Shown here one piece after another: positions 57,496-64,000 of a DNA stretch of 64,000 nucleotides. The DNA is from Tetrapyrgos nigripes (Eukaryota > Basidiomycota > Agaricomycetes > Agaricales > Campanellaceae): positions 124,001 to 188,000 of the forward strand of contig JAACJM010000009.1 of assembly GCA_013368315.1 (NCBI GenBank), given 5' to 3'. A program made the position numbers and the translations under genes. The notes below the pieces were generated by a model. The model saw nothing but the letters and a program-made list of their open reading frames with translations. It had not been told where the DNA came from and ran no database searches. The number at the start of each line of letters is the position of its first letter. Positions within the stretch are counted from its first letter, which is position 1.

Positions 57496-58079
57496 CTTTA
57501 CCCATTTTCAGTCCAATGCGTACGGTAGGAAACTATATCGTCGCTGCAGATGATGTAGCATGGCCTCCTCTTTATTTATTACCCCTGACTTTTCTTCATC
57601 TCTCAGTCTTTTGACGCGGACAGCAGGATCCATTACAAGTTACTTTCATACCTGGGCTTCTCAGGTGTCAGTTGATGAAAGGCTGCTGGCTCCGGCTGGG
57701 ATGATACCGGTTCTCCAGGTACGATTCGGATGAGATTCGGCGTACATTGTTTGATGGCGACATTATTTTTGGATGTCGGTGCACCTTTTTCTCAGACTGC
57801 AACTTCTTCATGTCCCTCTCATTCATTCTCCAAGATGTGGGGAACGCTATCGAAATGAATACATATACCCAGCAACGGTGAAGAGTTTACCCCAATGTCA
57901 TTCTATCTACCAGCGAATGATCAAACATTAACGGTGTCCAGGTACCAGAAAGCGGTAAAATTTAACGCCGTGTAGCAATGCCATGTCTTATCCGATTCCA
58001 GTCCGTCGAGCTGGGGAGTGAAGCTGAATTGGAAGCTGAAGTGCTGAATGCTTTCGAAGGCCTGTACATAGCATACAGG
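57496..58079. other. unique spacer right of the inverted arm
   Basis: No gene is evident. It separates the inverted repeat from the repeat-containing promoter of the FAD oxidase. Confidence 0.4.
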
Positions 58080-58335
58080 AGGCTCAATTTCTCTTCCCAT
58101 AATATGCCAAACCTCGCATCCCTCAAGGCAGTTGCAATTGGAACCTAGCAAAGTTGGTGTTGGTGTCAGCGACAGGAGCAATGAAGGGCTCCGGTCCGGA
58201 CACAATGATACATTCCGCAACCTAATAGTATATGCAGGCTGGGTTTCTTCCCCTAATACCCCAAATCTGCATCCATCAGGGCAGTTCCTAGCAACATTGA
58301 GGCTGCCAGTGGGTGCCAGCGACAGGGACAATCAG
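58080..58335. repeat. degenerate two-copy tandem repeat upstream of the FAD oxidase
   Basis: Two diverged copies of about 160 bp share the order ggctgggtttcttcccctaa-like, gcatccatcagggcagttcc-like and gccagcgacagggacaat-like blocks. They end 140 bp before the start codon. Confidence 0.6.
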
Positions 58336-58411
58336 AGACAAAGCTGCACAGAACTGGCGTCAGAAAAATGTGGTTGGGGCGAGATCAGCGTCAAACGACG
58401 CCTAATTATCC

Positions 58412-58419
58412 TTTATAAA
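58412..58419 (+). promoter_or_regulatory. TATA box of the FAD oxidase gene
   Basis: tttataaa about 55 bp upstream of the start codon at 58473, with a pyrimidine-rich leader in between. Confidence 0.6.
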
Positions 58420-58472
58420 CTGCACGGTTGGCTTCACATTCCCCATTCTCTTACTTCGCAATCACTACTACA

Positions 58473-60011
58473 ATGGCAACAACCACGAAAGACTGGCCTG
58501 GTGTCTCCAGAGAGGTGCTTGCCAAAGACGCGCCACAGCTCCTCCCCCTTCAGGATTCTCTCCCAAGCCTGGCTATCATCACTTCCTCCTCAGACGTATT
58601 TACAGCAGCAAAAAGTGGTTTTCAGGTTGATCTTCCACCCGACCACGTTCCGCTCGCTGTTGTCCGCCCGAAAGCAACTGGGGAGGTATCCACTATTGTG
58701 CGCTTTGCTACGTCGTCCACCCCTCGGGTACCAATCACTGTTAGAAGCGGGAGTCATGACTTCTGGGGACGGTCTAGCGCCAAAGGGGCTCTCGTCATCG
58801 ATATGCGCCAAATAAATTCCGTCACTGTGGCTAGTGACCGGAAATCTGCGACCGTTGGAGGAGGAATTCTTGCTGCTGATCTGCTTACGCAGCTGGAGCC
58901 CCACAACTTACTGGCTACAACTGGTGTATGCCCGTCCGTCGGTAGCTCCTCTAATTTGATTGTGTTTTGTGTTTTTGCTCAAGCCATCCACTTGCTTTTT
59001 AGGGTTCTGCGGTTGGTCTTTACTTGGGGGTTATGGCCCACTAGCTGGAAGCTACGGCCTGGGCGTGGATCAAATATTGGACGCTACCATTGTCGATCCA
59101 AATGGGAAAATAATCGATAAATGCGACAGTGAAACTTTGTGGGGACTTCGAGGAGGTGGAGCCAACTTTGGAGTCGTGACCGCATTGAATATCAAAGTCC
59201 ATCCTGGCCCAAAAGTTTTAGCCGGTTTCGTGGTATTTCCTTTGGAGGAGGCCTTAGAAGTGTTGAACAAGTACCGAGAACTTCTCGAAGAGGATTTCCC
59301 TGATGCATTCAGCGGGAATGCGACTGTTGGAAACTTAACTGGCGGTTTCCCAGGGCTCTCGATCGTATTCGTCTGGTCTTCCTCGGACCTTAACGCGGGA
59401 AAAATTTTCTTGGAGAAAATCAAAAAATTAGGGACTGCTAAATCCGCTGTGAAAGAGAGTACGTACCCTATCACTGTCAGCTATTCATCCCCTGATACAG
59501 GTCCACAGAAAACTTGTCCGAGTTCATAAAGGTCGCCTTTCCCCCTACGCCCAAGAAGTCTATGGTTACATCCGTTTATATCCCTGAACTATCCGAGGGC
59601 TTGATTCGAATTGTAGTCGATAACGCAAAGCGAGCTCCCGCCGGCTCTGAATGCTTTGCCCACTTCCATTTCTCCCATGGTGAGAGCACCAAACCTAATG
59701 CTGGTTCTTGCTTCAACGTGCGCGAGCCTCATCTACTCATCGAGATTTTTGGTACCCCTGCTAGTAAGGCAGCTGAAGACAAAGATCCGGGTCTAAAAGA
59801 TAAGGCGTACCATTGGGTAAAGTCATTGGAGAGCGAATTACTGGATAGCCAACTGACGATGGATGGTGGTTACTTGAATCTTCTGGACCCCTCAGTTCCA
59901 GCAAAGGATAGCTATGGAGGGAAGTGGAATAGACTGCTGTCGCTGAAGAAGAAAGTAGACCCGGAGAATATATTCTCCAATGCATGCCCATTGTTACTAG
60001 GGTCAAACTAG
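58473..60011 (+). CDS. FAD-linked oxidase of the PCMH/berberine-bridge-like family
   Basis: Three exons, 58473-58941, 59003-59458 and 59509-60011, give 475 residues. The FAD-binding PCMH fold spans about residues 50-225: VRPKATGEVSTIVRFA, RSGSHDFWG (His95, the usual 8-alpha-histidyl site), GVCPSVG (Cys153, position of the second covalent link in bicovalent members) and LGGYGPLAGSYGLGVDQILD. LWGLRGGGANFGVVTALNIK follows, and the C-terminus has the BBE pattern YGGKWNRLLSLKKKVDPENI. Such enzymes oxidise alcohols, sugars or alkaloid-like compounds with oxygen, giving peroxide. No N-terminal signal peptide is seen, unlike many secreted carbohydrate oxidases, so it may act inside the cell. The start at 58473 was preferred to the upstream Met at 58428 because a TATA box lies 55 bp before it. 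It is the only intact enzyme gene of this type in the repeat-rich half. Confidence 0.92.
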
Positions 60012-60134
60012 GGTAAGTGTCCGTAGTCATCTTCAAACAATGAACTTTCCTCATACGCTGCTGATAGGTAGAAAGGACCGGGAACAATGCTCGAGCGACT
60101 TGCTCTTTACTTTTTCTGTTAACTTCATGAAACG

Positions 60135-60410
60135 AATCGTTCGGAAGCCTCCCATACACTTACGTACCTACATAACATTGGTACATTTAGCATCGATACT
60201 TGACACTCTGTACACCTCCCTCGTAGGAATATGAATACGTTATTATTCTTTTATTGTGCGATGAGATCCCCCAAGTTTCGGAATCCTCGCCTCAACATCC
60301 CTGCTTTGACCGTGCTGGTCAAAAGTCGGGAATACTAATGAAACGCCAGGACCAAGAGCCAGCCCTGCACCTTGCCTACACTTGCCCTGATATAGAGAGA
60401 GTAGAGGGAA
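60135..60410. repeat. dispersed repeat R2, third copy
   Basis: Matches the intergenic parts of the two inverted arms (about 34680-35050 and 55440-55920); shared blocks are tctgtacacctccctcgtag and cttttattgtgcgatgagat. The first two copies belong to the arm duplication; this third, outside copy shows that the segment also moves or duplicates alone. Confidence 0.75.
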
Positions 60411-60479
60411 GCCAGACGATTGACCAGGAACGCAAACAGCTTGCAAGCGACGTACAATGTACTTCATCCACCACTTATC

Positions 60480-60796
60480 ACCACTGTACAATTTGAAATA
60501 AAAGTATATCTGTCCAAGATCGTCAGCTTCATCTGTTCATTCTTGGTACTGGGACAAATTGGACTGACTTGGGTGATTGAAACACCATAGACGACCATTG
60601 CGACGAGAATTCCGACGAGACATGGGCCGTAGCTGGGAAGCAGCGGATAGCAGTGAGTAATTTTCGCCGATAAGGGACTTGTGTAAGGCCAGACTTACAT
60701 AGTTTCTATGCCCTTAGCAAGGGCAACCTGCTCAGCCGTAGGTGGCGGGATCACAGCAGGTCGAGCGACAAGTGTCATACCGTTTGAAGAGTCCAT
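60480..60796 (-). pseudogene. N-terminal stub of another DUF6534-type gene
   Basis: Exon 60699-60796 encodes MDSSNGMTLVARPAVIPPPT and continues to ALAKGIET; exon 2 starts at 60632 with IYGPCLVGILVAMVVYG, the typical first helix of the family, followed by VSITQVS. After about 60500 the frame runs into R2-linked sequence and stops, so helices 2-7 are missing. Confidence 0.6.
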
Positions 60797-61383
60797 GGTC
60801 CTAGGCCCAGCACAAATGAGAAGAAATGAGCGAAGAACTTTTGGGTATGACCTGCCGATGATCAACATGTTACTTATAGTAGATGGAATGTACAACCGAT
60901 CTGGGCCAGAAATCCATCCTAAAGCTCGAGAACAGCCGTTTGAGAATTGTCAAGGAGGCCGCGCCTGAGATCGGTCATGTACTGCACTGTCAGTCTTCAG
61001 AATACTTCCGTTCGCCCCTAGAGACGAAGTGTCGCCAGAAAAAGTGTACCAACGCGTGAATGAATGGACCCCTTTGCGACCAAGAAGGACCAAGGAGATT
61101 CGACTTGGAAGGTTAAGATCACTTGGCACCGTTCATCAGGAGAAGTACCACTCGGCTTTTCCGTCCTTTTCGAGCTTCTTTGGTAGTACATCGGGATTCG
61201 GACTTGGTGCATCCCGCCGCACGTTGTACATGCTGTCAATAGTACCGAATAGTACCGGTGTGGATCGATGGTCGTAGCTATGGTCGTAGCTACTGGGCAA
61301 GTTTTATTTCGACAGCTCGCGATGGAAGCTTCTGTACGACTTAAGTTGTAACTGTAATTTCGGTTTCCCGACCAGTCTCCGGC
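60797..61383. other. spacer without a recognisable gene
   Basis: Several short open frames on both strands without family motifs. Ends at the start of the second copy of the direct duplication. Confidence 0.4.
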
Positions 61384-62411
61384 TACCAGGCACAGTCTGG
61401 TCGGTCCATCCGAGTCGGCCTAAGTTTGCACGAGCTCGACGACACGTCGATCATCCATCTATCCCAACTCCCAGAATCACCGAGTCCAGCACAGCTAAAG
61501 TACGTTGCTAGCGCCGCCCTCTTGCTTTTTGTTCTGGGATTGACACTGCCCTCAGTCAAGTGAAGTATGTATTCAAATGGTTTGAACCCTCAGTATTATT
61601 ATCGAGCTACATTACATTACATCTTGTAAAAGTAAGGGTATTTAAGTACAACAGAATCTTGGTACAGAGTAGATACACAGATAAATAACGATAAATTACA
61701 GAAAAGTCCTTTAAGTATACAGCACCGACGTCAACAGTGCAACGCAGTAGTGTAATCTTGTCCCAGCTGCGTCTTGCGCATAATTGGGGAAGCCTTCTGG
61801 CCCGTCAACAGTGAGAGCTCGGCACCTGTGGTAAGCAGAAGCTTCAAGCTTCGAGTCTCGCACCATGAGAGACATGGCCATGCCTGCATTCTCGTATAAC
61901 CATCATAAAGTTGAGATTCGTTAGACGTTGGAGAGGGATCCGGCAGCATCAAGCTTCCAGACCGTACCGTGAAAACGGGCCTCTCATCTGACGTCATCAA
62001 TCATTTCCCACTGGAAATTCATGTACAAAGCCTAGTCGCCTGGTGGGGACTTTGTCCATGTCCATGCGAGCGAAGAAGAAATGGGGTGGGGGTGAGGGTA
62101 AAGGAAAGTGTATGTGGAGTGGAGGGGTAAAAGGTCTGTCAGCGATAACCTGATCGATGAAGGCTGCGGACTAGAGAAAGACGATGGCGTGGACGGGGTA
62201 TCTTGAATGGGAGTGGAGAAATTCGGAAGAAAGAGGATGAAGCAGACAAGGGCTAGTATGCCTGGGACTGGGGCGAGCGAATTGCCGCTAATTCAGACTC
62301 CAACCGTGCCACTTCTCTCAAAGCTCGATCCCTTTCAAGGCTCGCAACTTCTCTTTCCTTCAGGGCTTGCTCTCTCTGAATTTCAGCGACCAGACGAGGG
62401 TGATCTAATTC
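61384..62411. repeat. 1-kb direct duplication, copy 2
   Basis: Same-orientation match to 49451-50515, including an R1 copy at about 61565-61815. In this copy the coiled-coil exon at its right end (62253-62411) is still joined to its own gene, so this is the likely source and 49451-50515 the derived copy. Confidence 0.85.
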
Positions 62412-63520
62412 CTATAGTGAAAAAATCTGAGATGCAATTTCGCCAAATTACTCGAAATATACCTTTCTCCGACACTCCACAGCATCCTTAAACTGCTTCC
62501 AATCCTTCTCAAACTCGGCGCTAAGCCCAGGAGCATCTTCTTCCACCTTTTTTTGCATTTCCCTCTTCACGATATAAAACAACTTGAAATGACGCTTCTT
62601 CTTTTGCTTAATCTCAACACGTTCGCCTGCAATGGCATTGATAAGGTGCCATATCATCCGAGCGTAGTAGTAACATTGAGAATGCCGAAGTTGATATCGT
62701 GGGGCTCTGCGGTGGACGAGGGAGGTTATTACGAGGATTTCCCCCATGGAGACAGAGACACCGTGACTATCCCGAGTACTAGTGTCTCTGGCAGTGGACG
62801 GATTTGTGAAATCGAGCTCGGCAAGAAGTTTACAGCCCTTTTTGGTAAAGTCGACGTAGTTGTTGGTGTAGCTGACTCTCAGGGTATCATCAGCCCATTG
62901 CTTCCTCGACGAGGAAGACAATGACTCCGAGGATGAACTAGATGAATGGCTTAGGGACGATGCAATTCTACGGCCAACATCGTCAGTAAAGGAAGCAAGC
63001 AGCGTGACGAAAGATACTAACCGGGAGAAGTCTAGCGTCCATCCTGAAGATGAAGCTGGAGTGCCAGATGATAGGGGACCCCCCCTAGTACAGAGTCAAT
63101 ATCAATCTCACTGAAGTACTGGCTCAATCGTACTCACCTTTCATCTTCATCCTCAGGCTCAATGTCCGTGATATGCTCGCGATCAATCTTGTCTCGAGCA
63201 TAATCTAACCTCGTACGCTCAATGATAACATGCCCTTGACATCCTGGCGAGTTCACATCTTTGTAAAACACGACAAGAAACTCATGCCGAGGAGAAGCCC
63301 GACGTTGAATGAACTCAACGCGAGTGACAACGAGATGCGCCGCATCATCGGCGGCATTCTTGAGCCGATTAATCAACTGGGAAGAGTCGTGATATTCTTC
63401 ATACCAGTCAGCTGCATTCAGTTTATGCTGCATATCACGAAAGTTGGCCTCGGTGATAGGAAAGAAGATTTCGGCCGCGCCTGTAGTTTTGGAAGGGTTG
63501 GGATAAGAAGATGGACCCAT
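62253..63520 (-). CDS. uncharacterised coiled-coil family protein (5' end unresolved)
   Basis: Exons 63138-63520 (5' limit uncertain), 63022-63084, 62463-62967 and 62253-62411 join in phase to 369 residues from the Met at 63520. The first part is a mixed alpha/beta domain (AAHLVVTRVEFIQRRASPRH, EFLVVFYKDV), then a Ser-rich linker, a Lys-rich helical region (VEIKQKKKRHFKLFYIVKRE) and a terminal coiled coil (LKEREVASLERDRALREVAR, LESELAAIRS). Upstream of 63520 an open stretch with IYGPRGHYKALGQGVSILVV near 63600-63700 may belong to the N-terminus, but I could not splice it cleanly. I recognise no named family; similar proteins appear to be lineage-specific in agaricomycetes. The same family contributes the exon at 63773-63937 and the stray exon at 50328-50510. 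Confidence 0.7.
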
Positions 63521-63772
63521 TGACAGACTCGATAGGGCTTGGAGGGCTGAGTGAGAAAGCTGGAAAGAACTGACATGACTCTTACAAGGCTTGTATACCT
63601 ACGAGACAGGCAGCAACGGTGCATGCACAACGAGGATGGAGACGCCTTGTCCTAGCGCTTTGTAATGGCCTCGAGGCCCGTAGATGGTAACAAGCGTATT
63701 GGGTCAGCTCTATAGATGTACGTAAGGATCAAAAGCATAAACTGACATAGGGAAACAAAGGTAGAGCAGCAA

Positions 63773-63937
63773 TCAACGTGTGCTATGCGCGGATGCAAGT
63801 CGACGGAGTTCAGCCAATTCGCTTTCCAGCACCTGTACTAGATCGAAAGCCTCATCCCGTCTACTCTTGGCTTCCTGTAGCTGAGCCCAAGCGCTGTCCC
63901 TCTCGGCTTCGGCTTCTCGTAGTGGTCTCTCAAGTAT
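63773..63937 (-). CDS. last exon of a second coiled-coil family gene, mostly outside the window
   Basis: From an acceptor at 63938 to a stop at 63773, this encodes LREAEAERDSAWAQLQEAKS and later VLESELAELRRLAS, the same heptad pattern and position as the final exon of the gene at 62253-63520. The rest of this gene lies beyond the right edge. It indicates a tandem array of the family. Confidence 0.65.
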   Translation of the reverse strand: MLERPLREAEAERDSAWAQLQEAKSRRDEAFDLVQVLESELAELRRLASAHSTR

Positions 63938-64000
63938 CTGAAAATGTAGAGTCAGACCACTGAATTCGGGTTTAATGACAATATGAACCTCTCTTTGATG

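Noticed and set aside
1..64000. CRISPR arrays, rRNA, tRNA, retrotransposon LTR pairs or reverse transcriptase
   Set aside because: Reading both strands I saw no regularly spaced short repeats, no clear cloverleaf with intact arms, no RT/integrase motifs and no LTR pair; a tRNA or repeat scan could still find weak cases.

Overview
The window is nuclear DNA from a filamentous basidiomycete, most likely an agaricomycete (mushroom-forming fungus). The genes are split by many short GT-AG introns of about 50-60 bp and a few GC-AG introns. Several gene families are typical of that class: DUF6534-type seven-helix proteins, F-box/LRR-like proteins, amidohydrolases of the CE9-annotated type, LysM-carrying CE4 deacetylases and low-complexity Zn2Cys6 regulators. 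I rebuilt exons by hand from splice sites and reading-frame phase. For all but one of the main complete genes the exon lengths sum to a multiple of three; the exception is the gene at 6871-9056, which has one unresolved junction. The coiled-coil gene at 62253-63520 has an unresolved 5' end.

Left part (1-25.3 kb) is gene-dense. It holds two minus-strand CE4 chitin/polysaccharide deacetylases, the first running off the left edge and the second (1785-4568) with four LysM modules. Next come two unrecognised genes (5095-6656 and 6871-9056), a thioredoxin-fold protein (9531-10667) divergent from a CSN12/PCI-domain gene (10724-12615) with only 56 bp between their start codons, and two tandem 17-exon amidohydrolase genes (12803-16653 and 17832-21865). 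A third LysM-CE4 gene follows (22724-25301). A LysM remnant between the two amidohydrolases suggests that an amidohydrolase plus CE4 pair was duplicated and the first CE4 copy decayed. Together these genes look like a local cluster for deacetylating chitin or other GlcNAc polymers; that functional link is inference.

Right part (25.3-64 kb) is a mosaic of duplicated and broken segments. A large Zn2Cys6 regulator is intact at 43356-47973 and has two truncated copies at 25.6-26.6 and 31.1-32.9 kb. A pseudokinase-like plus PHD-like zinc-finger family has three copies: broken at 27.1-29.4 and 39.2-41.1 kb, with open reading frames throughout at 50.5-52.5 kb. Two inverted arms of about 3.8 kb (33.15-36.9 and 53.6-57.5 kb) each carry a complete SFM1-like SPOUT methyltransferase gene and a complete DUF6534 gene. 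There are also a 1.1-kb DNA transposon with terminal inverted repeats, a 147-bp MITE, a 1-kb direct duplication (49.45-50.5 and 61.4-62.4 kb), gene stubs (F-box, MFS transporter, DUF6534), and dispersed 200-400 bp repeats. Inside this mosaic lies one clean enzyme gene, a BBE-like FAD oxidase (58473-60011). The right edge holds members of a coiled-coil family I do not recognise.

The strongest candidate for something little described is the pseudokinase/PHD family, whose proteins also start with an Asn/Gly-rich motif of the kind seen at the front of fungal NLR-like proteins. No tRNA, rRNA or CRISPR was seen.
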